Below are positions 1-6,361 of a stretch of 14,278 bases of DNA, in pieces (position 1 is the first letter of the stretch; the number at the start of each line of letters is the position of its first letter). This DNA is from CAZOWW01 sp964583765 (GTDB lineage: Bacteria; Actinomycetota; Actinomycetes; Actinomycetales; Kineosporiaceae). The position numbers were made by a program, and so were the translations under genes. Where the stretch lies: positions 1 through 14,278 of the forward strand of contig CAZOWW010000140.1 of the NCBI GenBank assembly GCA_964583765.1. Reading direction: 5' to 3'. The notes under the pieces were generated by a model. The model searched no databases. It saw only the letters and a list, made by a program, of their open reading frames with translations, and had not been told where the DNA came from.

Positions 1-2
1 CG

Positions 3-599
3 GGCATGGACGGCTATCTCGCCAAGCCGGTGAGCGCGAGGGCCCTCGCCGAGGAGCTCGCGCGGTTGCTCCCGGGCGACACCGGCGCGGAACCCGATGT
101 CCCGAGCCGGATCCCGATTCCGAGCCCGGACCGGGACTCGGAGCCGGGGGTGCGCACGCCGCCGGGCGGTCGGCTGGTCTGGGACCGCGAGTCGCTGCTG
201 GAGCGTCTGCTCGGCGACGGGGATCTCGCGGACGAGATCGCCGCCGGGTTCCTCGTCGATCTTCCGCGGCAGCTCGCCCGGATCGGTGAGCTCCTCGATC
301 AGGAGGACGCGGACGGCGTCGCCCACCAGGCGCACGCCGTCAAGGGTGCCTCGGCGAGTGTGAGCGGCGAGCGGATGAGCTACGCGGCCGCCGAGCTGGA
401 GCTCTCCGCCGGCGCGGGCGATCTGAGGGCTGCCCTGGAGCAGACCGAGGTGCTTCGGCTCGAGTTCGCCCGATTGCAGGCTCTGATCGCCGACCAGCTG
501 CTGATGCCCGGCCGGCCGTCGCATCCCGACCGTTCACCGAAGCCACACCAGCTGTCGCACCCCGACCGTCTGCCGAACCCCAGGGGAGGGGACCGATGA
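3..599 (+). CDS. Hybrid sensor histidine kinase, C-terminal fragment (receiver end plus HPt domain); 5' end outside window
   Basis: The reading frame is open from the left edge, so this is the C-terminal part of a longer protein. Numbering from the Met at base 6, the visible part begins with GMDGYLAKP, the typical end of a response-regulator receiver domain; Lys7 is the conserved receiver lysine. A Pro/Arg/Ser-rich linker (about 25-58) follows, then a helical HPt domain (about 60-165) with the signature HAVKGAS, where His110 is the expected phosphate-accepting histidine. In such hybrid kinases phosphate passes from kinase His to receiver Asp to HPt His and on to a separate receiver. The next gene overlaps by 4 bases (ATGA) and encodes exactly such a receiver, so the two probably form one phosphorelay. 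The last 30 residues are a disordered Pro/His/Arg tail in which an SHPDR-type motif occurs twice. The kinase and sensor parts are not in the window, so the stimulus is unknown. Confidence 0.88.
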   Translation, partial: GMDGYLAKPVSARALAEELARLLPGDTGAEPDVPSRIPIPSPDRDSEPGVRTPPGGRLVWDRESLLERLLGDGDLADEIAAGFLVDLPRQLARIGELLDQEDADGVAHQAHAVKGASASVSGERMSYAAAELELSAGAGDLRAALEQTEVLRLEFARLQALIADQLLMPGRPSHPDRSPKPHQLSHPDRLPNPRGGDR

Positions 600-991
600 G
601 GACGCTGATCGCCGAAGACGACTTCACCTGCAGGTTGTTGCTGAAGCGGATTCTGGGCGAGCACGGGAGTTGTGACCTCGCCGTGAACGGAGCCGAGGCG
701 GTGGCCGCGGTGGTCATGGCGTTGGAGGCAGGCACTCCCTATGACCTGATCTGCCTGGACGTCATGATGCCGGAGCTGGACGGTCAGAAGGCGCTGGGTC
801 GTATCCGGGACGAGGAGGAGGCGCGGGGGATCCTGTCCTCCCGGGGCGCCAAGATCATCATGACCACCGCCCTGGGCGACGTGGACACGATCATGCGGTC
901 GTTCGGCGGCCTGTGCGACGCTTATCTGATCAAGCCGATCCACAAGGCCAAGCTCCTCGACGAGGTGCGCGGGCTGGGGTTGCTCGACTGA
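596..991 (+). CDS. Stand-alone CheY-like response regulator receiver
   Basis: This 131-residue protein is a single receiver domain with no output domain. The phosphorylation site residues are in place: acidic pocket Asp8/Asp9 (in AEDD), phospho-acceptor Asp55 (in LDVMMPE), switch Thr91 (in MTTALGD) and Lys113 (in LIKP). The ATG overlaps the preceding kinase stop codon (ATGA), and a GGGGAGGG ribosome binding site lies just upstream, so translation is probably coupled. The order REC-HPt then single-domain REC fits a phosphorelay whose last partner acts by protein-protein contact rather than by binding DNA. Many single-domain receivers of this kind sit beside hybrid kinases; the output target is not visible here. 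No clear terminator follows; the next gene has its own promoter-like region about 75 bases downstream. Confidence 0.92.
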   Translation: MRTLIAEDDFTCRLLLKRILGEHGSCDLAVNGAEAVAAVVMALEAGTPYDLICLDVMMPELDGQKALGRIRDEEEARGILSSRGAKIIMTTALGDVDTIMRSFGGLCDAYLIKPIHKAKLLDEVRGLGLLD

Positions 992-1066
992 CTGCGCGGG
1001 CGGTCGACGGGGTCGGTCTCGCCACCGTCGTCCTGCCTGACATGTGCGAGTTCTGCCGTCCGGGTC

Positions 1067-1118
1067 TTGACAAGGGCTGTCCGGGTGGTCAGGGTGACTC
1101 GGTCAGAGAGCGCTCTCT
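1067..1118 (+). promoter_or_regulatory. Predicted promoter with a perfect LacI-family (CelR-like) operator upstream of the GH16 glucanase
   Basis: A perfect TTGACA -35 box lies at 1067-1072. After 17 bases comes CAGGGT at 1090-1095, a plausible GC-rich actinobacterial -10 box. The predicted transcription start is about 1102. Directly at and after it, 1105-1118 is a perfect 14-bp palindrome, AGAGAGCGCTCTCT. It has the central CG and length of LacI-family operators and shares the GAGCGCTC core with the operator known for the Thermobifida fusca cellulase regulator CelR (TGGGAGCGCTCCCA). A repressor bound there would block transcription initiation. No second GAGCGCTC core was seen in the window. 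The 5' leader to the glucanase start would be about 135 bases. The promoter boxes are a by-eye call; the palindrome is exact. Confidence 0.72.
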
Positions 1119-1237
1119 CGCCGGGTCGGGATCGACCGGCGGACAGCGCGTCCCGCGAGCCGAAGCCCTCATCGTCCCTGCTGCCGGGCCCGCCTCCCTC
1201 CGCCCGGGGCAGGACCTCCTGGAGGAGAAAGATCTCG

Positions 1238-3190
1238 ATGCTCCCGTCCCGCACCCGGTATCGCCGTCGGCCGGCCACCTCCCCGCCCTCCCCCTGCCCG
1301 CCTCCTGTCTCCGCCCCCGGTCCGCGTGCCCGCGTGCTCCGGGCGCTCGTGCTCCTCGCCTCCGTCGCCGGTCTCGGGGCGGCGGGTCTGCTCGTTCCCG
1401 GCGTCGCCGCCGCCTCCATGCCCGCGACCGGGAGCGGCTGGAACCTGGTGTGGAGCGACGACTTCTCGGGTGCGGCGAACACCGCGCCCGACACCTCGAA
1501 CTGGCTGTACGACTCCGGACACTGCTACCCGGGCTGCCCCGCGAACAACTGGGGCACCGGTGAGATCGAGAGCGTCACCTCCAGCACCTCGAACGTCTCC
1601 CTCGACGGCAGCGGGGACCTGGCCATCACCCCGATCCGGGACGCCTCGGGCGACTGGACCTCCGGCCGGATCGAGACCCAGCGCACCGACTTCGCCGCCC
1701 CGTCCGGGGGCGTGCTCCGGGTGGAGGGCCGCCTCCGTCTGCCGAACGTCACCGGGGCCGCGGCGCAGGGCTACTGGCCGGCCTTCTGGATGCTCGGGGC
1801 GCCGTTCCGCGGCGTCTACACGAACTGGCCGAGCATCGGCGAGATCGACATCATGGAGAACGTCAACGGGGTGAACACGGAGTACGGCACCCTGCACTGC
1901 GGCGTGGGCTCGGGCGGACCGTGCAACGAGACCTCCGGTCTGGGCGGGAACACCCCGTGCACCGGCACCACCTGCCAGGGCGGGTTCCACACCTATGCGA
2001 TGGAGTACGACCGCAGCACCTCGCCCGAGCAGATCCGCTGGTACCTGGACGGGCTGAACTTCTGGACCGTGCGCGCCGACCAGGTCGACGCGACCACCTG
2101 GGCGAACGCCACCTCGCACGGCTTCTTCGTGATCCTGAACGTCGCGATGGGCGGCGGCTGGCCGGGGAGTCCCACGAGCGCGACCGCCTCCGGCGCTCCC
2201 ATGCTCGTCGACTACGTCGCGGTCTACACGTCGTCCGGACACGCCACCACCACGACGACCCGGACCACGACCTCCACCACGACCCGCGCGACGACGACCA
2301 CCACGTCCTCGGGTGCCCCGGTGACGGGCAGCACCCTGTACCTGCGCGGGGGCGGCGCGCTGTCCGGTACCGCCGGCAGCACCGCGGGCACCGACACCGT
2401 CGCCTCGGCCGGCGGGGTCAACTCCGACGGGACTCCCCGCAACGCCACCACCTACCGGGTCTGCGGCATCACCGGTACCTATGACGCGAGCCGCTCGACC
2501 GCGTTCGACCTCGCCGTGGACGCGGGCACGGCGGTGGGCAACGGCATCCAGGCCCGGGTCTCCTACGATCCGACCGGCAGCGGTACCTACACCCGGACGG
2601 AGACCTTCCCGTACTTCGCCGCCGATCCGGTGACGGGCTGGGAGCACTACACCCAGGGGAGCGGACCCGCCTCCACCAGCGGATCCCTCGTCTCGCTGAC
2701 CAACGGTTGCGTGCGCCTGGAACTGTGGAACGCGATCGGCAACGCCCCCACGAGCGTTCGGGTGGACGCGCCCGCCGGCTCGGGTCAGGCGTCGTCGGTG
2801 AGCATCCCGTTCCGGGTGGGCGGGTCCACCACGACGTCCACGACGTCGCGCAGCGCCACGACGACCACCTCGGCCGGCGGGGGCGCGCGGTGCACCGCCA
2901 CCGTGCGCATCGCCAACCAGTGGCCGGGCGGTGTGCAGGGGGATGTCGTCGTCACCAATGCCGGCGCGAGCACGCTGACCGGTTGGACGGCGACCCTCAC
3001 CCTGCCCGCGGGCTGGACCCCCGGCCAGACGTGGAACGCGGTGGCCACTGCCCAGGGGAGCACGATCACCCTGAGCAACGCCTCCTGGAACGGTGCCCTC
3101 GCCCCGAGCGGGACCACCGACGTGGGCTTCCTCGCCAGCACCCCCGCCGCCGCCTCCGGATCCCCGAGCGTGACCTGCTCAGCGCGGTGA
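1238..3190 (+). CDS. Secreted GH16 endo-beta-glucanase (laminarinase-like) with unknown middle module and C-terminal CBM2
   Basis: The 650-residue product is a probable extracellular beta-1,3(1,4)-glucan hydrolase. The ATG at 1238 follows the strong ribosome binding site GGAGGAGAAA at 1221-1230; an upstream in-frame TTG at 1067 is rejected because it is the -35 box. Residues 1-33 form a long basic N-region, 34-55 a hydrophobic core, with likely cleavage near VAAA (about 59). The GH16 domain spans about 67-331 and carries GEIDIMEN, with Glu202 the expected nucleophile, Asp204 its helper and Glu207 the acid/base; the extra Met matches laminarinase-type enzymes. A Thr-rich linker (336-356) leads to a beta-rich module (363-529) that I do not recognise. 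A second Thr-rich linker (530-548) precedes a CBM2 (550-647) with Trp562, Trp599 and Trp617 and terminal cysteines 552 and 647. A LacI-type operator lies upstream and a CelR-like gene is its convergent neighbour. Exact substrate is inferred, not shown. Confidence 0.93.
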   Translation: MLPSRTRYRRRPATSPPSPCPPPVSAPGPRARVLRALVLLASVAGLGAAGLLVPGVAAASMPATGSGWNLVWSDDFSGAANTAPDTSNWLYDSGHCYPGCPANNWGTGEIESVTSSTSNVSLDGSGDLAITPIRDASGDWTSGRIETQRTDFAAPSGGVLRVEGRLRLPNVTGAAAQGYWPAFWMLGAPFRGVYTNWPSIGEIDIMENVNGVNTEYGTLHCGVGSGGPCNETSGLGGNTPCTGTTCQGGFHTYAMEYDRSTSPEQIRWYLDGLNFWTVRADQVDATTWANATSHGFFVILNVAMGGGWPGSPTSATASGAPMLVDYVAVYTSSGHATTTTTRTTTSTTTRATTTTTSSGAPVTGSTLYLRGGGALSGTAGSTAGTDTVASAGGVNSDGTPRNATTYRVCGITGTYDASRSTAFDLAVDAGTAVGNGIQARVSYDPTGSGTYTRTETFPYFAADPVTGWEHYTQGSGPASTSGSLVSLTNGCVRLELWNAIGNAPTSVRVDAPAGSGQASSVSIPFRVGGSTTTSTTSRSATTTTSAGGGARCTATVRIANQWPGGVQGDVVVTNAGASTLTGWTATLTLPAGWTPGQTWNAVATAQGSTITLSNASWNGALAPSGTTDVGFLASTPAAASGSPSVTCSAR

Positions 3191-3191
3191 C

Positions 3192-3217
3192 CGGTCCGGG
3201 CAGGTCCGCCCGGACCG
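3192..3217 (+). terminator. GC-rich hairpin after the glucanase
   Basis: A perfect 10-bp inverted repeat (3192-3201 with 3208-3217, loop AGGTCC) starts one base after the glucanase stop codon. There is no T-run, as is common for actinobacterial hairpin terminators. It probably ends the glucanase transcript before the convergent LacI gene. Confidence 0.6.
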
Positions 3218-3312
3218 CCTCCGTCCCTCGGAGCGGGCGCTGACCTGCCCTGGAGCGGAGTTCCCGGCGGGTGACGCAGGTCGTCATCCGCCGGGGTCAC
3301 CGCTCGGGCAGC

Positions 3313-3372
3313 CCGCCGGCACCCCGTCCGCCGGCACCCTGTCCGTCCGCACCCCGTCCGCCGGCACCCCGG
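3313..3372. repeat. Four 15-bp tandem repeats in a convergent intergenic region
   Basis: Four consecutive units of the type CCGCCGGCACCCCGT occupy 3313-3327, 3328-3342, 3343-3357 and 3358-3372. Units 2, 3 and 4 differ from unit 1 at one or two positions. They lie between the stop codons of the glucanase and the LacI-type regulator and are not in a convincing gene. Just beyond them, 3388-3400 reads ACCGGT-G-ACCGGT, a short inverted repeat next to the regulator's stop codon. A role is not evident; replication slippage is the likely origin. Confidence 0.75.
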
Positions 3373-3405
3373 CCCCTGGCGGTCCCGACCGGTGACCGGT
3401 GAGAG

Positions 3406-4443
3406 TCAGGCCGACCCGCGGACGACCAGGTGCGTGGGGAGGCGGCAGGCGCCCGTGCCGCCCCGGCCCGCGATCTGGGCGAGCACCATCTCGACCATCG
3501 TGCGCGCCTGCTGGGCCGCCGGCTGGTGCACCGTGGTCAGCGGAGGTTCGACGTACCGGCACAACTCGATGTCGTCGAACCCGATCACCGCGACGTCGTC
3601 CGGGATCCGCCGTCCCGCATCGCGCAGTGCACGGACGGCCCCGATCGCCATGAGGTCGTTGGCGGCGAAGATGCCGTCGACATCGGGACGTCGTGCCAGC
3701 AGTTCGGTCGTGGCCCGTTCCCCCGAGGCACGGGTGAACGCCCCTTCGACGATCACCGGCTCGGGCAGGCCGGACTCGGCCACCTGTGCGAGGAACCCCT
3801 CGAGCCGATCCGCCGCCGCGGTCATGTCGGCCGGCCCGGTGATCACGGCCAGCCTGCGCCGTCCCGTCTCGGTCAGGCGCTGTCCCGCGGTCCGGCCCCC
3901 CCCGACGTTGTCGACGTCCACGTAGCCACCGCCGCCCAGCGGGGCCGCGGGCCGTCCGCCCAGCACGAGCGGGATCCCCGCCCGCACGAGTTGCCCGGGC
4001 AGGGGGTCGTCGTCGTGCACCGAGACCAGGATGACGCCGTCCACGTGCGCGGCCCGCACGGACGTGGTGATCGTCGAGTGGTCGTCGTCGCTGCAGGCCA
4101 TCATCACCGCGAGGTGGACGCCCGTGCCGACCAGCGACTGGCTGGCGGCCACCACGATGCCGGCCAGGTAGGGGTCGGCCGCCCCGAACTCCACCGGCTC
4201 GCGCACCACCAGGCCGATCGCGTCCGTGCGGCGGGTGACCAGGCTGCGGGCCGCGCGATTGGGCACGTACCCCACGGTGGCGACGGCCTGTTCCACGAGG
4301 CGCCGCAGCTCGGGGTCCACGCGCGAACTGCCGTTCACCACGCGGGAGACCGTTGCCCGGGACACCCCGGCCACCGCGGCCACCGTCTCCAGGGTCGGCA
4401 GCCGCGGGACGCGGTGGGCGTCCTGCGCGGGGTCGGAGCTCAT
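3406..4443 (-). CDS. LacI-family transcriptional regulator, CelR-like
   Basis: A 345-residue LacI-family repressor. The N-terminal helix-turn-helix (about 16-40) has the recognition helix SRATVSRVVNG (28-38), followed by the hinge region YVPNRAARSLVTRRT (about 61-75). The rest is a periplasmic-binding-protein-like sugar sensor domain, including VDVDNVGGGR, FAANDLMAIGA and VIGFDD. The phrases PTLETVAAVAGV and NRAARSLVTRRTD closely resemble, from memory, the Thermobifida fusca cellulose-utilisation regulator CelR. I chose the ATG at 4443 over one at 4503 because the extra 20 residues are Pro/Arg-rich and family-unlike; its ribosome binding site is weak (GAAGCGAG). It is convergent with the GH16 gene, whose promoter carries a CelR-like palindrome, so it is the best candidate regulator, probably released by a glucan-derived oligosaccharide. 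The inducer is inferred. Confidence 0.9.
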   Translation of the reverse strand: MSSDPAQDAHRVPRLPTLETVAAVAGVSRATVSRVVNGSSRVDPELRRLVEQAVATVGYVPNRAARSLVTRRTDAIGLVVREPVEFGAADPYLAGIVVAASQSLVGTGVHLAVMMACSDDDHSTITTSVRAAHVDGVILVSVHDDDPLPGQLVRAGIPLVLGGRPAAPLGGGGYVDVDNVGGGRTAGQRLTETGRRRLAVITGPADMTAAADRLEGFLAQVAESGLPEPVIVEGAFTRASGERATTELLARRPDVDGIFAANDLMAIGAVRALRDAGRRIPDDVAVIGFDDIELCRYVEPPLTTVHQPAAQQARTMVEMVLAQIAGRGGTGACRLPTHLVVRGSA

Positions 4444-4478
4444 CTGCGGCTCGCTTCTTGTTCCGGGGGCCGTTCGGC

Positions 4479-4504
4479 GGTGTGCCCCCGGGCCGGGGCA
4501 CACC
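4479..4504 (-). terminator. Perfect 10-bp stem-loop between the DinB-like gene and the LacI gene
   Basis: GGTGTGCCCC (4479-4488) pairs exactly with GGGGCACACC (4495-4504) across a 6-base loop. It lies 36 bases past the DinB-like stop codon and about 35 bases before the LacI start codon, both genes on the minus strand. It could be a T-less terminator for the DinB-like gene, or an operator or leader structure for the regulator; sequence alone does not decide. Confidence 0.5.
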
Positions 4505-4540
4505 CGACGATGATGCCGTGTCGGGCACGGGCGCCGTCGG

Positions 4541-5164
4541 TCAGCCCATGGACCTCGCGCCGTCGAGGGACTCCCGGATGATGTCCGCGTGCCCCGCGTG
4601 CTGGGCGGTCTCCGCGATCAGGTGCAGCAGTACCCGGCGTGCGGACCAGGCCGTGCCCGGGGCGAACCACGGTGCGGGCGGCAGGGGGTGCGCCAGGTCG
4701 AGATCGGGCAGCGCGGCGACCAGGGCGTCGGTGGCCCGGGCGACCTGCGCGTAGTGGTTCAGGACGCCGTCCAGGGTCTCGTCGTCCTCGAGGACGAAGG
4801 GGCTCCTCTCGGGAGGCACGCCGCCCTCGGGCCGGTTCACCAGCGCCTGGGTGCCGTGGACGATGAAGTCCGCCCAGGCCTGTTCGGTGTCCGCCACGTG
4901 CTTGATCAGTCCCCCGAGACACAGGGTGCTGGCCGTGGTCCGGCGGCGCGCCTGTTCGTCGGTCAGGTCGCGCGTGGGCAGGCGCAGGAAGTACCGGTGA
5001 GCGGCCAGGGTGTCGAGCAGGTCGGCGCGCTCGCGGTCCGTCACGGGCGCCGGGTCGGGAACGGGCGCCGGGTCGGGAACGGGCGCCGGATTCGCCACGG
5101 GAATGCCGGGCGAGGAGGGCTCGGTCGTGAGGTCACTCGGGTGCTCAGGGCGGTGGGCGGTCAT
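4541..5164 (-). CDS. DUF664/DinB-superfamily protein (possible thiol-dependent enzyme)
   Basis: A 207-residue protein whose residues 43-203 match the DinB/DUF664 four-helix fold. The motif IKHVADTEQAWADF (His89) and the C-terminal ETAQHAGHADIIRESLDG (His189, His192) are the family hallmarks and would supply the metal-binding histidines. Superfamily members include bacillithiol- and mycothiol-dependent transferases, so a mycothiol-linked detoxification role is possible but unproven. The ATG at 5164 has a good ribosome binding site (GAGGA, read from 5171-5175). Residues 1-42 are not part of the fold: they are a Pro-rich extension containing PAPVPD repeats. It is transcribed divergently from a WYL regulator with 105 bases between the starts, so that regulator may control it. 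Confidence 0.85.
   Translation of the reverse strand: MTAHRPEHPSDLTTEPSSPGIPVANPAPVPDPAPVPDPAPVTDRERADLLDTLAAHRYFLRLPTRDLTDEQARRRTTASTLCLGGLIKHVADTEQAWADFIVHGTQALVNRPEGGVPPERSPFVLEDDETLDGVLNHYAQVARATDALVAALPDLDLAHPLPPAPWFAPGTAWSARRVLLHLIAETAQHAGHADIIRESLDGARSMG
5043..5089 (-). repeat. 18-bp in-frame tandem repeat coding PAPVPD
   Basis: Two exact 18-bp units (5043-5060 and 5061-5078) plus 11 bases of a third lie inside the DinB-like gene. Because 18 is a multiple of three, copy changes keep the frame and alter only the length of the Pro-rich N-terminal extension. Confidence 0.8.
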
Positions 5165-5269
5165 CGGATCTCCTCGGGTGATGCCTGCCGGCGCGGGACC
5201 GGCCGGCCGAACACCACGCTAGGCGGAGTTGTGGCCAATTCCTGACCGCAATGCGGCCACACTGGGTGG
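5165..5269. promoter_or_regulatory. Divergent intergenic region with inverted repeats
   Basis: This 105-base region separates the divergent DinB-like and WYL genes and must hold both promoters. GTGGCC at 5231-5236 and GGCCAC at 5255-5260 form a spaced inverted repeat, and CCGCA-A-TGCGG at 5246-5256 overlaps its right half. These are candidate sites for the WYL regulator. A TAGCGT -10-like box for the DinB-like gene reads on the minus strand at 5216-5221, without a convincing -35 box. No gene is present. Confidence 0.35.
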
Positions 5270-6361
5270 ATGGCGGCCACGAGTTCGCGCACCTTGCGGT
5301 TGATCGCCCTGCTGCAGCGCCGCAGCCACTGGTCGGGAGTCGCGCTGGCGGAGGCACTCGAGGTGTCGGCCCGCACGCTCCGTCGTGATGTCGACCGTCT
5401 GCGGGATCTGGGGTACCCGGTCGCTGCGACGCGCGGACCGGACGGTGGCTACCGCCTCGCGCCCGGCGCCGTCCTGCCACCCCTGGTGATCGAGGACGAC
5501 GAGGCCGTGGCGCTCGTCGTGGCTCTGCAGTCCGCCGTCCGGGACGCCGGGGCAGGGGTGGAGGAACCGACGGTGCGGGCGCTCGCGAAGGTCGTCCAGG
5601 TGATGCCGGTGGGACTGCGTCGGCGGGTCGAGGCCCTGCGGGCGGCGACGGAGCCTGCGGGATGGAGTGGCCCCGGCCCCGGAATCGACCCCGCCGCCCT
5701 GGTGGAGGTGGCCCAGGCCTGCCGGGACGCCGAGCGACTGCGCTTCGGGTACACCACCCGGGACGGTCGGCTCAGCGACCGGGAGGTGGAGCCGTTTCGG
5801 CTCGTGCCCCTGGCCCATCGTTGGTATCTCGTCGCGTACGACCTGGACCGGCAGGCCTGGCGCAGTTTCCGGTTGGACCGCCTGGCCGCTCCTCGGCGCA
5901 CCGGCGCGCGGTTCCGGCCTCGCACCCTGCCGGCTCCGGACGCCGCGTCCTTCGTCCGCACCGGGATCACGGAGCCGTCCTCGGGGCACGTCGTCGAGGC
6001 GGTCGTCCACGCCTCGGCCGCGAGGGTGGCACGCAGGGTGGGGCGCTGGTGCACGCTCACCGTCCTCGGACCGGACCGGTGTCTGGCGCGGATGACGACG
6101 GAGAACCTCGACTGGGCGGTGCTCACCCTGGGCGCGACGGGGATGGAGTTCACCGTGCTCGAACCGGTCGCCCTCCGCGAGCGCCTGCTGGACTGGTCCA
6201 CGCGACTCGCCCGCTGCGCCGAGCGGCTGCCGGACGCCGGTGGGGACGGGGATGTGGTCGGGAACGGCGGTGACGATGTCGTGGGGGACGGCGGTGACGA
6301 TGTCGTGGGGGACGACGGTGACGATGTCGTCGGGGACGACGGTGACGATGTCTCACCGTGA
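5270..6361 (+). CDS. WYL-domain (YafY-type) transcriptional regulator with acidic repeat tail
   Basis: A 363-residue regulator. Residues 5-62 form a winged helix-turn-helix (RTLRLIALLQRR, then SARTLRRDVDRLRDLGYPV and GGYRL). The WYL domain spans about 140-210 with the name-giving Trp185-Tyr186-Leu187 in HRWYLVAYDLD, and a WCX-type C-terminal domain spans about 238-318. WYL proteins are ligand-responsive regulators, often of DNA-damage, defence or metabolic genes. The ATG at 5270 directly follows GGGTGG with no proper ribosome binding site, so the start is less certain or the message has a very short leader. Residues 322-363 are an unusual Asp/Gly/Val tail made from 24-bp repeats. The gene runs divergently from the DinB-like gene, a common arrangement for regulator and target. 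Its last 9 bases overlap the convergent membrane protein gene. Confidence 0.9.
   Translation: MAATSSRTLRLIALLQRRSHWSGVALAEALEVSARTLRRDVDRLRDLGYPVAATRGPDGGYRLAPGAVLPPLVIEDDEAVALVVALQSAVRDAGAGVEEPTVRALAKVVQVMPVGLRRRVEALRAATEPAGWSGPGPGIDPAALVEVAQACRDAERLRFGYTTRDGRLSDREVEPFRLVPLAHRWYLVAYDLDRQAWRSFRLDRLAAPRRTGARFRPRTLPAPDAASFVRTGITEPSSGHVVEAVVHASAARVARRVGRWCTLTVLGPDRCLARMTTENLDWAVLTLGATGMEFTVLEPVALRERLLDWSTRLARCAERLPDAGGDGDVVGNGGDDVVGDGGDDVVGDDGDDVVGDDGDDVSP
6245..6355 (+). repeat. 24-bp tandem repeats coding the acidic GDDVVGD(G/D) tail of the WYL regulator
   Basis: Three near-identical 24-bp units lie at 6269-6292, 6293-6316 and 6317-6340. A degenerate unit precedes them (6245-6268) and a partial one follows (6341-6355). 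Each unit codes eight residues of the form GDDVVGDG or GDDVVGDD. The units differ by only one or two bases, which implies recent expansion. Copy changes would keep the frame. Confidence 0.85.

Noticed and set aside
1067..1237. N-terminal extension of the glucanase from an in-frame TTG at 1067
   Set aside because: The TTG is part of the TTGACA -35 box, the extension crosses the operator palindrome, and the ATG at 1238 has a strong ribosome binding site followed by a signal peptide.
3284..4528. 414-codon minus-strand frame overlapping the LacI gene
   Set aside because: It is a different frame of the same strand, almost only Arg/Gly/Ala/Pro, while the 3406-4443 frame has full LacI-family motifs.
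6245..6355. Tandem repeats as a CRISPR array or RTX calcium-binding repeats
   Set aside because: There are no spacers, the units are contiguous and coding, and the eight-residue period does not match the nine-residue GGxGxDxUx RTX pattern.
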